Below are positions 35,582-45,120 of a DNA stretch of 64,000 bases, one piece after another. The translations under genes and the position numbers were made by a program. The stretch's first letter is position 1. Each line of letters starts with the position of its first letter. The DNA comes from Flavobacterium aquariorum. Lineage in GTDB: Bacteria > Bacteroidota > Bacteroidia > Flavobacteriales > Flavobacteriaceae. A model generated the notes under the pieces. The model was not told where the DNA came from and did not search any database. It saw nothing but the letters and a program-made list of their open reading frames with translations. The DNA lies in NCBI RefSeq assembly GCF_003254745.1, contig NZ_QKXH01000002.1:310001-374000 (forward strand), in the 5' to 3' direction.

Positions 35582-37939
35582 ATGAAAGTAAGACAAAAAT
35601 CAAAAAAAATCTACACTATTCACCTATGTGCTTTGCTGTTGGCAATTGTATCGGTGCAGGCACAAAACACAACAAGTGAATTTGATCGTTCCGTACTTCC
35701 TATCAAAGAACCAGTGCGAAAAAGCTATACCGAACTCGATGTTCGCAACGCCACTGCACCTCCCCGATTTAATGTTACAGCACCAAAAGGAGCTCCCAAT
35801 GTGGTAGTGATTCTAATCGATGATATGGGTTTTGGCGTTTCGGAAGCTTTTGGTGGTCCTATCACTACTCCAAATATGGATAAATTAGCAAATAATGGAA
35901 TAAAATACAATCGATTCCATACCACTTCACTTTGCTCACCTACGAGAGTAGCATTGCTTACCGGATACAATCATCACAGCAACAATATGGGTTGCATAGG
36001 AGAAGCAGCAACTACCTTTTCTGGATATACATCTGTAAGACCACAAACCATTACACCAATGGCCGAAGTGCTTCGCCAAAATGGGTATAACACAGCTGCT
36101 TTTGGAAAATATCACGAAACTCCACCATGGGAAATCTCTAATTCAGGTCCACAAGACCGTTGGCCAACCCGCTCTGGATTTGAAAAATTTTATGGCTTTA
36201 TAGGTGGTGAAACCAATCAATGGGCTCCTTTGATCTATGATGGAGTTACACTTGTTGAAACACCTGAGGATCCTAAATATCACTTTACAACCGATATGAC
36301 CAACCAAGCTATTTCTTGGGTACGTTTTCAGCAAGCATTATCACCAGATAAGCCTTTTTTTATGTATTATGCACCAGGAGCTACTCATGCACCGCATCAC
36401 GTTCCTGCAGCATGGATCGAAAAATACAAAGGAAAATTTGACCAAGGTTGGGATAAAGTAAGACAACAAACCTTGGAACGTCAGATTAAATTAGGTATTG
36501 TGCCAGCAGGTACTAAACTTGCCCCAAAACCTAAAGATATAAAAGATTGGGATAAACTTTCAGCCGATGAGAAGAAGTTATTTTCACGTCAAATGGAAGT
36601 CTACGCAGGATTTGCCGAACAAACCGATTATGAAGCCGGAAGACTTATTTCCAGTCTTGAAAAATTAGGTGTTTTAGACAATACCATAATTGTATTCATT
36701 GCTGGTGATAACGGTGCTAGTGCCGAAGGACAAATGAACGGGATGTTCAGTGAAATGACCTATTTCAGTGGAATACCTGAAACCGTTCCAGATATGTTGA
36801 AACATTATGACGAATGGGGTTCTGAAAGTACGTATCCACACTTTTCAGCGGGGTGGGCAGTTGCTATGGATGCTCCTTTTTCTTACACAAAACAAGTAGC
36901 ATCTGATTTTGGAGGTACAAGAAACGGAATGATCATTCAATGGCCAGCAGGAATCAAAACTAAAGGTGAAGTATGTTCACAATTTGGACATGTTATAGAC
37001 ATCGCTCCAACTATTTATGAGGCAACAAAAATACCTGCCCCAAAAATGGTAAATGGTATTCAACAAGATCCTATAGAAGGAACTAGCCTATATTATACTT
37101 TTAACGACGTTAAAGCAAAAGAACAACACACAGTACAATACTTTGAAATGTTTGGCAACAGAGGAATATACCAAGATGGATGGTTTGCACGTACCGTTCA
37201 CAGACCTGCTTGGCAACAAAAACCTAATAGCACACTTCAAGAAGACAAATGGGAATTATATAACACCTTAGAGGACTTTAGTTTGAATGTTGATTTAGCT
37301 TCTAAAAATGATAAAAAACTCAAAACAATGCAGGAATTATTCATGAAAGAAGCAGAAAAATTCCATGTCTTACCTCTTGATGACCGTTTGTTGGAAAGAA
37401 CCAATGCCGAATTAATGGGCAGACCAACAGTAATGGGCAATAGAAATACCGTAACTTATGGCGAGGGTATGAAAGGAATGGGAGTTGATATTTTTATCGA
37501 TTTGAGAAATACAGCCTATACGATTACTTCAGAAGTAGCAGTAGATACTAATGGTAACGGTGTTATTGTCTGTCAAGGAGGACGATTTGGCGGTCTGTCT
37601 TTTTACATAAAAGATGGAAAACCTGCTTTTAGTTATAATTATTTGGGAATGGAATCAACCCAAATAATAGCTCCTGAAGCTCTGAAACCTGGAAATTATA
37701 AATTGGAATATGATTTCAAATATGATGGAGGAGGAATGGGTAAAGGAGGTATTGGAACTATTTCCGTAAACGGAAAAAAAGTTGCGGAAAAAAGAATTGA
37801 AAAAACACAGCCTGGACTATTCTCTGTTGACGACTTAGCTGATATCGGTGTAGACGATGGTACCCATGTTGCTGATTATGGCAAGTTCTCAAAATTCAAT
37901 GGCAAAATTGAGTACGTAACTATTGAAAAAAGAAAATAA
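35582..37939 (+). CDS. Secreted arylsulfatase (type I, formylglycine-dependent)
   Basis: A 785-residue S1-family sulfatase with a signal peptide (about 1-28, ending VQAQN). Calcium-binding Asp80-Asp81 lie in LIDDMGFG, and the formylglycine signature is LCSPTRVALLTG with Cys118 as the residue to be matured. A further C-terminal region of about 200 residues (after about 580) is beta-rich and glycine-rich, as in the Pseudomonas arylsulfatase branch. It would hydrolyse sulfate esters in the periplasm or at the surface to scavenge sulfate. No sulfatase-maturating enzyme is encoded in the window. The FNR-like promoter site connects it to the sulfur genes. Confidence 0.92.
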   Translation: MKVRQKSKKIYTIHLCALLLAIVSVQAQNTTSEFDRSVLPIKEPVRKSYTELDVRNATAPPRFNVTAPKGAPNVVVILIDDMGFGVSEAFGGPITTPNMDKLANNGIKYNRFHTTSLCSPTRVALLTGYNHHSNNMGCIGEAATTFSGYTSVRPQTITPMAEVLRQNGYNTAAFGKYHETPPWEISNSGPQDRWPTRSGFEKFYGFIGGETNQWAPLIYDGVTLVETPEDPKYHFTTDMTNQAISWVRFQQALSPDKPFFMYYAPGATHAPHHVPAAWIEKYKGKFDQGWDKVRQQTLERQIKLGIVPAGTKLAPKPKDIKDWDKLSADEKKLFSRQMEVYAGFAEQTDYEAGRLISSLEKLGVLDNTIIVFIAGDNGASAEGQMNGMFSEMTYFSGIPETVPDMLKHYDEWGSESTYPHFSAGWAVAMDAPFSYTKQVASDFGGTRNGMIIQWPAGIKTKGEVCSQFGHVIDIAPTIYEATKIPAPKMVNGIQQDPIEGTSLYYTFNDVKAKEQHTVQYFEMFGNRGIYQDGWFARTVHRPAWQQKPNSTLQEDKWELYNTLEDFSLNVDLASKNDKKLKTMQELFMKEAEKFHVLPLDDRLLERTNAELMGRPTVMGNRNTVTYGEGMKGMGVDIFIDLRNTAYTITSEVAVDTNGNGVIVCQGGRFGGLSFYIKDGKPAFSYNYLGMESTQIIAPEALKPGNYKLEYDFKYDGGGMGKGGIGTISVNGKKVAEKRIEKTQPGLFSVDDLADIGVDDGTHVADYGKFSKFNGKIEYVTIEKRK

Positions 37940-37995
37940 TTCCGCCATTTGGATCTAAATATAAGTTTATATAATCAATAGAAAAAATAAAAAAA

Positions 37996-38553
37996 ATGAA
38001 AACAAATTATTTATCCAAAGCAATTAGCAGACTTTTTATGCCCGTTTTATTAGTTGGTTTTTCGCATTCTTTTTTTGCACAAGAAAAATTACCCACTACA
38101 CTAGATCCCTCAAAAATGACGTATAACCAAATTTCACAAAGTCTGAAATTGTTTGTATATCCTTCGAAAGGACAAAGCCAGGAAAAACAGAAAGCAGATG
38201 AATTTGAATGTTACAAATGGGCTGTGGATCAATCTGGTGTGGATCCTATGAACATGACAAAAACTCAAGCTCCACCACCACAAGAAGGTCCTACAGGTGC
38301 CGGAGTAGGAGGTGCTGCAAAGGGAGCGTTAGTAGGGACTGCCATTGGTTCTATTAGTGGTGATGCAGGCCAAGGTGCGGCAATAGGAGCCATAGCTGGT
38401 GGTGTTGCTGGAAGAAGAAAAGGAAAACAGGCACAGGCTCAACAAAACCAGCAGGCACAAGCCACTGCAACTGCAACTGACCAAGCAAAAAAAGATAGTT
38501 TTAAGAAAGCCTTTTCTGTTTGCATTGAGGGAAAAGGATACACTATTAAATAA
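37996..38553 (+). CDS. Secreted glycine-zipper protein
   Basis: A 185-residue protein with a signal peptide (about 1-29, ending FFAQE), a conserved-looking globular part with two Cys (DEFECYKWAV and a C-terminal SVCIEGKGY), and a central glycine zipper (about 98-135, repeats of GxxxG) followed by a Gln/Ala-rich stretch. Glycine zippers of this type pack against membranes or oligomerise in the outer membrane. It starts 56 bp after the sulfatase and is probably co-transcribed. Its job is unknown. Confidence 0.8.
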   Translation: MKTNYLSKAISRLFMPVLLVGFSHSFFAQEKLPTTLDPSKMTYNQISQSLKLFVYPSKGQSQEKQKADEFECYKWAVDQSGVDPMNMTKTQAPPPQEGPTGAGVGGAAKGALVGTAIGSISGDAGQGAAIGAIAGGVAGRRKGKQAQAQQNQQAQATATATDQAKKDSFKKAFSVCIEGKGYTIK

Positions 38554-38973
38554 TAAAAAATAATTAGATGAAACCGCTAAATTCTATAATAAATTGCATT
38601 TTTAAATTATATACCTTTTAAACAGATAAAAAAAAACATTCGACTTCTAAAACTTATGGGTCGGGATGAAAATGTTTACCATATAAAAAACATAAGAACA
38701 GATAAGACCCTGCTTAAATGACCTTATATTTTTATTTAGAGATTCTCTAAAGACCTTTATTTATCCCAAACAAAAAACGCAGAAAATCTAATTAAAACAC
38801 TAATATTCAGTACTTTTACATCAACAAATAAACATAAATTAATTAAAATAATAGTATAAATATTCGACGCCTTTACGTCCAATTAATTCTTTGGATTTTT
38901 AAAAGAAGATTACAACTTTAAGTTGAAAACTATTTAAAGACAAGCTGACTAATTAAAAAACAAAACTCATTAA
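38554..38973 (+). other. Gene-free stretch upstream of marC-like gene
   Basis: About 420 bp of AT-rich DNA without a supportable ORF. It contains a near-perfect 17-bp palindrome, TTTAGAGA-T-TCTCTAAA (38735-38751), and a -7-like TACTTTTA at 38811-38818, which may be the promoter of the marC-like gene, with a leader of about 150 bp. Confidence 0.4.
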
Positions 38974-38976
38974 GTG

Positions 38977-39585
38977 ATGTCATTCGAAATGCAGATATTT
39001 TCGTTTCTTTTCCTAATGCTTGGGCCTTTCAAAGTTATCGTGCCATTCGTTAAAATCACGATGAACGCAACTCCAAAACTTTCTCGGAATATTGCATTTC
39101 GAGCCACTCTTTTTTCTTGTTCAGTTCTATTAATAGCAGCTTTTCTCGGTCAAAGAATTATGAGTAGTTATGGCATTCCTATGCCAATTATGGCTCTAAC
39201 TGGAGGAATTATACTTTTTCTTGTGGCACTTCTTAACGTTATAAAACAGTTTGAACCTCCCACAGGGAAAAAGGATTTTGTTACAACCCCAACATTGAAC
39301 ATGGCATTAAATCCACTTGCTTTCCCAGCAATAGTAACTCCTTATGGAATTGCTGCACTTATCGTTTTCCTTTCCCTTAGCCCTAATTTAAAAACTAAAC
39401 TAACCATTGGTGCTATAGTCATAGGAATCATGTCTTTAAATTTAATTGTAATGCTTCTATCGAAGAGTTTCTTCAAACCACTCTCTTTAATCCTTTCACT
39501 AATTGGAGTAATTCTGGGCATTATTCAGGTAGCACTTGGACTCATGATCATTATTAATCAAATCAAGAAAATATTCGCCTTATAA
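38977..39585 (+). CDS. MarC-family integral membrane protein
   Basis: A 202-residue protein with about six hydrophobic helices and the family pattern (FKVIVPFV near the N-terminus, GGIILFLVAL, PLAFPAIVTPYGIAA). The ATG at 38977 is preferred to the adjacent in-frame GTG. MarC/UPF0056 proteins are inner-membrane proteins of unknown transport function; the old link to antibiotic resistance is not supported. It is a single-gene unit. Confidence 0.88.
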   Translation: MSFEMQIFSFLFLMLGPFKVIVPFVKITMNATPKLSRNIAFRATLFSCSVLLIAAFLGQRIMSSYGIPMPIMALTGGIILFLVALLNVIKQFEPPTGKKDFVTTPTLNMALNPLAFPAIVTPYGIAALIVFLSLSPNLKTKLTIGAIVIGIMSLNLIVMLLSKSFFKPLSLILSLIGVILGIIQVALGLMIIINQIKKIFAL

Positions 39586-39707
39586 TTGTCTAACAAGAAT
39601 TACACCCCATAAGAGTACAATTTTTGAATGATATATAGACTCCTTTTAGTGTTAGAAATAAAAAAACAAGGTTAAAATGTAAATAAATATAAGTAACCAA
39701 AAAGGCC

Positions 39708-41105
39708 ATGGACAATCAAACAATAAGTTATTTTAAATCGAAAGCCAAAACGATTGAAGAGCGCTTTGCAGAAGGCAAAGCCCTGCGAGATAAATTCCCC
39801 AGAAAGAAACAAGGAGAATACAAACCCGATCCTAACCGTGCCGATCCTATTACAATATTAGAAGAACAAGGAAAAACTCGCCTTACTGAACTTGTACCTA
39901 TCCGGTACGCCCGAATGCTGACTTCTCCTTTTGCGTTTCTCCGTGGTTCAGCTGCGATAATGGCAGCCGATCTTGCAGCTGGTCCTAAACCTACCGGAAT
40001 TAATGTTCAGCTATGTGGTGATATGCATTTGGCCAATTTTGGTGTATTTGCTTCAGCTGAACGCAACATGATTTTCGGCATCAATGATTTTGACGAAACC
40101 TTGCCAGGACCTTGGGAATGGGACATAAAACGGCTTGTGGCAAGTATAGTTGCTGCAGGTGTATTTTTAGGTGCCAATAAAGATTTATGCAAAGAGAGTG
40201 TCTTTGCTGGAGTAGCTTCATATAAAAAACACTTAAGAGACTATTCCTATATGGGACATATGGAATTAGCTTATTCTACAATGACCGAAAAAGAGCTACT
40301 AAAAAAACTACCTCCCGTGGTACAAAAAGGACTTAAAAAAATAACTGATAAAGCCCGAGAACGCACCAACTTTCAAGTACTTAGTAAGCTAACAGATATA
40401 ATAGATAATAAATATCGATTACGAGATGATGCCCCTTTTATTGTACACGAAACACACACAAAAAGCGGTAGACCAATCGATGAAGCTTTGGGATTATTTC
40501 TTGAATCCTATATGCTTTCCTTGAGCGACAATCGTAAGGAATTACTAAAACATTACCGTATTATCGATGTGGCACGTAAGGTTGTGGGTGTGGGAAGCGT
40601 GGGAACAAGATGTTGGGTTGTTTTTCTTTTAGGAAACAATTCTCAAGACCCTTTATTTTTACAGATAAAAGAAGCCCAATCCTCAGTATTTGAAAATTTT
40701 ATTCCGAAAAGCACTTATCAGAATCATGGACAGCGCGTGGTAGCAGGACAAAGATTGTTGCAGGCCGCTCCGGATATTTTTCTAGGCTGGGGAGAACAGG
40801 ATGGCATTCATTTTTATGTACGTCAGTTACGCGATATGAAAGGCGGTGTCGAATTCGATCCTGATAAAGTAAACATTGAAAACATGCCAGAATATAGCAA
40901 ACTATGTGCTTGGGCATTGGCATTGGCTCACGCCAAATCTGGAGATGCAGCCATGATTTCAGGTTACATCGGAAAAGGTGATGAATATGATGAAGCCATG
41001 GTTGAGTTTGCCTTTGCATATGCTGATCAGACGGAAAAAGATTATCAAGCAATGCAGGCAGCGGCGGCGAGTGGCAGAATCAAAGTTGCTAACGCGGAAT
41101 CCTAA
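39708..41105 (+). CDS. DUF2252 family protein (kinase-like fold)
   Basis: A 465-residue cytoplasmic protein with the DUF2252 hallmarks: LVPIRYARMLTSPFAFLRG near residue 64, LCGDMHLANFG at about 103-113 and INDFDETLPGPWEWD at about 125-139. The GDxHxxNFG and NDFDE blocks resemble the catalytic and metal-binding loops of aminoglycoside-phosphotransferase-like kinases, so phosphotransfer is possible but unproven. It is a single-gene unit. Confidence 0.85.
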   Translation: MDNQTISYFKSKAKTIEERFAEGKALRDKFPRKKQGEYKPDPNRADPITILEEQGKTRLTELVPIRYARMLTSPFAFLRGSAAIMAADLAAGPKPTGINVQLCGDMHLANFGVFASAERNMIFGINDFDETLPGPWEWDIKRLVASIVAAGVFLGANKDLCKESVFAGVASYKKHLRDYSYMGHMELAYSTMTEKELLKKLPPVVQKGLKKITDKARERTNFQVLSKLTDIIDNKYRLRDDAPFIVHETHTKSGRPIDEALGLFLESYMLSLSDNRKELLKHYRIIDVARKVVGVGSVGTRCWVVFLLGNNSQDPLFLQIKEAQSSVFENFIPKSTYQNHGQRVVAGQRLLQAAPDIFLGWGEQDGIHFYVRQLRDMKGGVEFDPDKVNIENMPEYSKLCAWALALAHAKSGDAAMISGYIGKGDEYDEAMVEFAFAYADQTEKDYQAMQAAAASGRIKVANAES

Positions 41106-41472
41106 AATCAAACCATTTTTTCTAGCTAAACTATATAACAAATTTTAATTATACTTGTTAACAACGGAGAATTCACAATTCAAAACAGCAATATTCTGGT
41201 ATAACAAAGACTGAAATTTAACGTATCATATAAGTTGATTACCTTTTTACTACTTATTTTAATATGGCATCATATCTCCTATATGATTGCGTTACATTAT
41301 ACTTTTATATTTTTTTTAAAAGACATTAACCTTACTGGTCATTATTGAACTAAAACTTATGCTAATACTTCTCCCCCAACAAAACTCTTTTTAACAAAAA
41401 AATAACACAACACTTGTATATACAAATATAAATATGACTACATTTGTATCAACAAATAAGACACCTACAAAT
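41106..41472 (+). other. Gene-free stretch upstream of the MarR gene
   Basis: AT-rich, with no convincing ORF. It holds a short perfect inverted repeat (ATCATAT / ATATGAT, 41269-41287) of unknown role and, at its right end, the MarR promoter and operator. Confidence 0.4.
41413..41446 (+). promoter_or_regulatory. MarR gene promoter with palindromic operator
   Basis: A -33-like TTG (41414-41416) and a perfect -7 element TACATTTG (41439-41446) are 22 bp apart. The -33 region lies within the perfect 12-bp palindrome TTGTATATACAA (41414-41425), and a second TTGTATCAACAA-like half-palindrome follows the -7. A MarR-type repressor bound here would block its own transcription. The in-frame ATG at 41434 lies inside the promoter, which supports the later start at 41473. 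Confidence 0.7.
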
Positions 41473-41928
41473 ATGAAGATTGAAGATGTATTAAAAAGTA
41501 CGGTTGATTATACTAAATCGACGAGAGTGGTTTTAAATTTGATGTACACACAAAACGTAATCACTGACAGTTTTAATGAGATCATAAAACCTTATGATAT
41601 TTCAGGGGAACAATATAATGTATTACGAATATTAAGAGGGCAAAAAGGACATCCTGCCAATATGTGCATCATACAGGAACGAATGCTTGCCAGAACGAGT
41701 AATACAACAAGACTGGTTGATAAATTATTACTAAAAGATTTGGTCACACGTAATGTTTGCCCGGAAAACAGAAGAAAAATTGAAGTTTTAATTACCCAAA
41801 AGGGTTTAGATTTATTAACAGAACTGGATCCAAAAGTAAAAGAGCACGAAGAAATTTTTTCTAAAAATCTTAATGAAGAAGAATTAATACAGTTGAATAC
41901 CTTACTAGAAAAATACCGAACTAAATAA
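41473..41928 (+). CDS. MarR-family transcriptional regulator
   Basis: A 151-residue winged-helix regulator from the ATG at 41473 (MKIEDVLKS). The earlier in-frame ATG at 41434 falls within the promoter. The DNA-binding core is GEQYNVLRILRGQKG, IQERMLARTSNTTRLVDKLL and the wing CPENRRKIEVLIT. It begins the unit MarR-nitroreductase-YceI, 11 bp ahead of the nitroreductase, and probably represses it. MarR proteins often respond to phenolics or oxidants. Confidence 0.9.
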   Translation: MKIEDVLKSTVDYTKSTRVVLNLMYTQNVITDSFNEIIKPYDISGEQYNVLRILRGQKGHPANMCIIQERMLARTSNTTRLVDKLLLKDLVTRNVCPENRRKIEVLITQKGLDLLTELDPKVKEHEEIFSKNLNEEELIQLNTLLEKYRTK

Positions 41929-41939
41929 ACATTTATATT

Positions 41940-42572
41940 ATGAGCAATTTTTTGAATAATCAAAATTGGAGATACGCAACAAAGAAATTTGATGCAACAA
42001 AAAAAGTTTCAGCAGAAGATTTAAACACTTTAAAAGAAGCGATTCGTATGAGTTCATCTTCATATGGTTTACAACCTTACAAAGTAATTATTGTTGAAAA
42101 TCCAGAATTAAGAGCGCAACTGCAACAAGCAGCTTGGGGACAATCACAAATAGTAGATGCATCACATTTATTTATTTTTGCCAATGACACTAATATTGGG
42201 GATGAAGCAATCGATGAATTTTTGAATACCATAAGTGCTACAAGAGAAACACCTTTGGAAGCTTTGGCAGGTTATGGTGATTTTATGAAATCTAAAATAT
42301 CAACTTTGGAGCCAGCTGTCAAAAATGTTTGGACATCGAAACAAACCTATTTAGCATTAGGAAATTTATTGAATGCAGCTGCAGAACTTAAAATTGACGT
42401 AACTCCTATGGAAGGATTTGTTCCTGCACAGGTAAACGAAATATTAGGATTGGACAAACTAAATCTTAATGCTTCACTTATTGCAACCGTTGGATACCGT
42501 CACGAAGAAGATGCTACCCAATTTTACAAAAAAGTTAGAAAGTCACAAGAAGACTTATTTATCACTTTATAA
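41940..42572 (+). CDS. Nitroreductase-family NAD(P)H-dependent oxidoreductase
   Basis: A 210-residue FMN-dependent nitroreductase-fold enzyme of the NfsB type. The N-terminal WRYATKKFD and RMSSSSYGLQPYK segments are the FMN-phosphate and dimer-interface signatures, and the C-terminal VGYRHEEDATQ is the usual tail. It would reduce quinones or nitroaromatics with NAD(P)H. It sits between a MarR gene and a YceI gene, an arrangement suggesting an inducible response to electrophiles. Confidence 0.92.
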   Translation: MSNFLNNQNWRYATKKFDATKKVSAEDLNTLKEAIRMSSSSYGLQPYKVIIVENPELRAQLQQAAWGQSQIVDASHLFIFANDTNIGDEAIDEFLNTISATRETPLEALAGYGDFMKSKISTLEPAVKNVWTSKQTYLALGNLLNAAAELKIDVTPMEGFVPAQVNEILGLDKLNLNASLIATVGYRHEEDATQFYKKVRKSQEDLFITL

Positions 42573-42624
42573 TAATTACTAATTCAAATTAAAATCAATT
42601 AAATCAAATTAAACAAATTACAAC

Positions 42625-43191
42625 ATGAAAAATTTAAAATCAATTGCCTTAGCATTCGTAGTAGCTTTATCTACACTTGCAGTAACTGCACAAACTAAAA
42701 AAGTAGACGTTTCAAAAAGTACAATCAATTGGGTTGGAAAAAAAGTAACAGGTGAGCATTCTGGAACAGTAAACATTAAAAGTGGAGCTTTAGTTTTCAA
42801 AAAAAATGCATTAAAAGGAGGAACTTTTACTGTTGATATGACAAGTCTAACTTCTACAGATTTAACTGGAGAATACCAAGGAAAATTAAACGGTCACTTG
42901 AAAGCTGATGACTTTTTTGGAACAGACAAATATCCTACTTCAACTTTAGTTTTCAAAACTATTGCCGCTAAAGGAAATGACGTATACACTGTTACTGCAG
43001 ATTTGACTATCAAAGCTAAAACGAATCCAATTACTTTTGATATTACTGTGAAAGGCGACACTGCTACGACAGCATTAAAAATTGACAGAACTAAATACGA
43101 TATCAAATACGGTTCAAAAAGTTTCTTCGAAGGTTTAGGAGATAAAACTATCTATGATGATTTCGACTTAACAGTGAACTTGAAATTTTAA
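42625..43191 (+). CDS. YceI-family periplasmic lipid-binding protein
   Basis: A 188-residue protein with a signal peptide (about 1-22, ending VTAQT) and a YceI lipocalin-like beta-barrel that in known members binds polyprenoids such as ubiquinone. The family pattern INWVGKKVTGEHSGT...LKGGTFTVDM is clear. It starts 52 bp after the nitroreductase and ends at a terminator. A second copy lies at 45121. Confidence 0.92.
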   Translation: MKNLKSIALAFVVALSTLAVTAQTKKVDVSKSTINWVGKKVTGEHSGTVNIKSGALVFKKNALKGGTFTVDMTSLTSTDLTGEYQGKLNGHLKADDFFGTDKYPTSTLVFKTIAAKGNDVYTVTADLTIKAKTNPITFDITVKGDTATTALKIDRTKYDIKYGSKSFFEGLGDKTIYDDFDLTVNLKF

Positions 43192-43215
43192 TTTTAGAAT
43201 CCTTAATGGAAAGAG

Positions 43216-43248
43216 TACCCTCGGCATTTTTGTCGGGGGTATTTTTTT
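43216..43248 (+). terminator. Terminator after the first yceI gene
   Basis: A 10-bp stem (TACCCTCGGC / GTCGGGGGTA, with two wobbles) is followed by seven T residues. Confidence 0.85.
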
Positions 43249-43296
43249 ATGGAAAAATTGAATTCTGCCCAAAATCCCTTTTATGAAAACAGGATT

Positions 43297-43374
43297 GCAT
43301 AAAGGATGGAAATGGCATCCCACGCTTTTTTTAGCGTGGATACAATGTACAGCCTGACCCTTGCGGTTATGCCC
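43297..43374 (-). repeat. Dispersed structured intergenic repeat, family 1 (copy R4)
   Basis: Read on the minus strand, it begins GGGCATAACCGCAAGGGTC, continues GGCTGTACATTG, has an internal CACGCT-A7-AGCGTG hairpin, and ends CCATCCTTTATGC. The ends differ from R1 but remain complementary (GCATAA/TTATGC). It sits in the 386-bp gene-free gap before the beta-helix gene. Confidence 0.75.
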
Positions 43375-43577
43375 AAACTAAAATAGTATCTGAATTTGCT
43401 TTTGTGATACGGGAGCTTTTTTTACAATAAATAAAATTTCAATTTACCCATAGCCTTCTTAACTTAAAGGTCATGAATAAATAATATTAAGAAAATACGC
43501 TTAAAACATCGTAATGGTATTTTTGAAAAAAAATAAAGAACCAAAAAAATACTGCAAAACCTACAATCATAAGCGTT

Positions 43578-44855
43578 ATGAAAAAAAAACTATTCGTTGT
43601 CGTTATCATTTTTATTTCTATTATACCTCTGAATGCACAACAAATAAAAGGAATCACTGGCGACACAAACTGGTTTACCAGTTGGACCAATTTCAAACCT
43701 GCAACCACAGAATATAATGAAGCCAACCAAATACTGGCAGGTACAATCAGCTCCGATATGAAACTAACAAGAAACAATACCTATCAATTAGTTGGGACAG
43801 TTTATGTCACCAATAATGCTGTTTTGACCATAGAACCCGGAACAGTTATTAGAGGCGATAAAGAATCTTGTGGAACTCTTGTAATTACCAAAGGTTGCAA
43901 AATTATGGCAGTAGGCACTGATGCCAATCCAATAGTCTTCACTTCAAACAACGGCATATCCCAAAGAAGACCTGGAGATTGGGGCGGTATCGTAATTCTT
44001 GGAGAAGCGCCTATCAACAAAATTGGAGGTGTCGGATTTTTGGATTTCAACTTCGATCCAGCGGTTAGTTATTACGGTGGCCAAGATCCCAACAGCAATT
44101 CAGGCATATTAAAATATGTGCGCATTGAATTTTCAGGACACAAAATAAATTCTCTTAAAGAATTAAACGGTTTGTCAATGGCAGGAATCGGGAAAGGTAC
44201 TAAAATCGATTTTGTTCAAATTAGTTTCTCCAATGATGATTCGTTTGAATGCTATGGAGGCGATGTCAATTTTAACAACTTGATTTCGTTTAGAGCCACC
44301 GACGACGATTTTGATTTCACACAAGGAGTCCAATGTACTATATCCAATAGTATAGCTATTCGAAATCCTTATTCTTCGGATTTTTCTGGTTCTCGTTGTT
44401 TCGAAATTGATTCTTACGATAAAATTGAAAATGCCGATGTGAGCAAAAAACTAACCAAAATTACCGCCAACAACATTACATTGGTAAACACTGAAGATAA
44501 TAATCAAGGATTGGTAAGGGAAGCGGTTTATATCAAGGAAAAAAGTTATTTTAATATCAACAACAGTGTCATTGATGGCTTTAGTACGTGTGTTCTGCTC
44601 GAAAATAAAATTGGGGTTCTACCGGCCAATTTAGCAAAAATCAACATCCAAGGTTTACAAATTAACAGATGTGGTGGAATTGTCCAAAGCGAAAATGCAA
44701 CAGTAAATCCAGAATTATCAAACTGGTACAATAGCGATACATTTTCATTAGAAACAACAAAATTGAATAGTACTGAATTATTCATACAGTCAGATGTCAA
44801 AAAATCACCAGATTTCAGAGGAAGAAGTACAAACTCTTTTGCTAGTTCAAAATAA
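43578..44855 (+). CDS. Secreted right-handed beta-helix protein
   Basis: A 425-residue protein with a signal peptide (about 1-21, ending LNAQQ). Repetitive short strands with Asn/Gly turns follow (TVYVTNNAVLTIEPGTVIRG, then GDWGGIVILGEAPIN), the pattern of parallel beta-helix surface proteins common in Bacteroidota. No enzymatic residues are evident, and there is no C-terminal T9SS sorting domain. It lies between two yceI genes. Function unknown; surface binding is a guess. Confidence 0.8.
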   Translation: MKKKLFVVVIIFISIIPLNAQQIKGITGDTNWFTSWTNFKPATTEYNEANQILAGTISSDMKLTRNNTYQLVGTVYVTNNAVLTIEPGTVIRGDKESCGTLVITKGCKIMAVGTDANPIVFTSNNGISQRRPGDWGGIVILGEAPINKIGGVGFLDFNFDPAVSYYGGQDPNSNSGILKYVRIEFSGHKINSLKELNGLSMAGIGKGTKIDFVQISFSNDDSFECYGGDVNFNNLISFRATDDDFDFTQGVQCTISNSIAIRNPYSSDFSGSRCFEIDSYDKIENADVSKKLTKITANNITLVNTEDNNQGLVREAVYIKEKSYFNINNSVIDGFSTCVLLENKIGVLPANLAKINIQGLQINRCGGIVQSENATVNPELSNWYNSDTFSLETTKLNSTELFIQSDVKKSPDFRGRSTNSFASSK

Positions 44856-44882
44856 TTTGTTTTCAATAAACTTCAAACACAC

Positions 44883-44912
44883 AAAGCCTCATATTTAGTA
44901 TCGGGCTTTTTA
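44883..44912 (+). terminator. Probable terminator after the beta-helix gene
   Basis: AAAGCC pairs with GGGCTTT across a 14-base loop and is followed by T residues. The stem is short, so this is a moderate call. Confidence 0.5.
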
Positions 44913-45120
44913 TATAAAAAAAACAACATAAACCCCTAATACTTAAAATAATATATTGAAAACAATCAAAATATATTTTTTTGGTTTAACTTTATATATC
45001 ATTTACAATTTCAGCTTATCATTATTTAAGATTCCATTTCAAATCGATTTCATGTTTTTTTATCAAGATGAAATCAACCTACATTTCATTAATTGTTTTA
45101 TTAACTTAATTACTAGAAAT

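Noticed and set aside
41434..41472. N-terminal extension of the MarR protein from the ATG at 41434
   Set aside because: The region contains the -7 element TACATTTG and follows a palindromic operator; the start at 41473 fits the family.
44956..45120. Long N-terminal extension of the second YceI protein
   Set aside because: It starts at TTG, is low-complexity and Phe-rich, and masks the proper signal peptide that begins at 45121.
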